DNA from: Bicyclus anynana
Taxonomy: Eukaryota; Arthropoda; Insecta; Lepidoptera; Nymphalidae
DNA: 64,000 bases
Assembly: GCF_947172395.1 (NCBI RefSeq)
Contig: NC_069104.1
Location: forward strand, 11,187,355-11,251,354
Reading direction: 5' to 3'
Below the pieces are notes generated by a model. It ran no database searches. It was not told the DNA's origin and was given only the letters and a program-made list of their open reading frames with translations. Every line of letters begins with the position of its first letter. Position 1 is the first letter of the stretch. A program made the translations under genes and the position numbers. Positions 63,683 through 64,000 of this stretch are shown piece by piece.

Positions 63683-64000
63683 ATCTAGCCCCAAAGTAAG
63701 CGTTGCCTTTGTTTGTAGGCATATTGATGAACATATAAGTAAAATAAAAATAATATGCAAAGTATCATACAAGAGGCGTATATAAAGCATACCTATATAT
63801 TTTATAAATAAATTAAATAGTGATGTTGCCCATAATTCTCTTTTTATATTATTAGTAAAGAATATAGATCAATAAAAAAGCTTCTTTTGCATGTTATTCG
63901 CTTTGTGTAGTATCACAAAGGTATTCCTTATCCAAAGGCCTTCAAAAGGGAATATAATAGGAATATTAATAATGGTACCAACCCTCCAATATCAGGGGGT
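63683..64000. other. Unassigned region to window end
   Basis: AT-rich; no exon or repeat family recognised. Confidence 0.35.

Overview
This window looks like nuclear DNA from a lepidopteran insect, most likely a butterfly. It is AT-rich and eukaryotic. It is dominated by insect repeats: two tRNA-derived SINE families in about twenty copies, many short Helitron-like elements that start with TC and end with CTAG, (GACTTT)n- and (GATT)n-tailed LINE 3' ends, RTE-like reverse-transcriptase fragments, and hAT- and piggyBac-like elements. No intact protein-coding host gene could be recognised. The order rests on my recall of these repeat families. The species cannot be named from sequence alone.

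Layout. 0-9 kb: SINE1, Helitron-like copies, a LINE reverse-transcriptase tail remnant (3774-3950), a diverged LTR-like fragment (5682-5800) and a GC-rich LINE 3' end (5803-6176). 9-18 kb: split SINE2 copy, an inverted-repeat element invaded by a Helitron (11963-12572), a candidate recursive splice site or tiny exon (13060-13102), a 20-bp-TIR MITE (14593-14816) and a hAT MITE with a perfect 8-bp target duplication (16906-17210). 18-33 kb: SINE1/SINE2 copies, a triplicated 150-bp block, a Helitron nested inside another Helitron (25575-26114), a CCCTA-rich array (30868-31138) and an interleaved inverted-repeat structure (31525-32284). 33-46 kb: small tandem repeats, palindromes, RTE remnants, and a 5'-truncated LINE whose endonuclease-like domain carries one nonsense codon (44208-45548). 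46-54 kb: SINEs, RTE fragments, a dimeric Helitron-like element, a second candidate small exon (53510-53550) and another LINE C-terminal remnant. 54-64 kb: a piggyBac-like element flanked by TTAA (56394-57855), then the most complete structure in the window. That is a 5.1-kb LTR element (57969-63087) with identical 185-bp LTRs, a 5-bp target duplication, a primer-binding-site-like sequence and a polypurine tract, but no recognisable gag or pol.

Interpretation. The two candidate small exons are both on the plus strand, about 40 kb apart. Each has a strong polypyrimidine tract, a CAG joined directly to a GT donor-like sequence, and a second donor about 40 nt downstream. If they are real, the window lies inside a very long plus-strand intron or 5'UTR region. 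The rest is a record of successive transposon insertions, several datable by nesting. The strongest candidate for something undescribed is the non-autonomous LTR element, with its roughly 22-unit hairpin-forming tandem array next to the polypurine tract.
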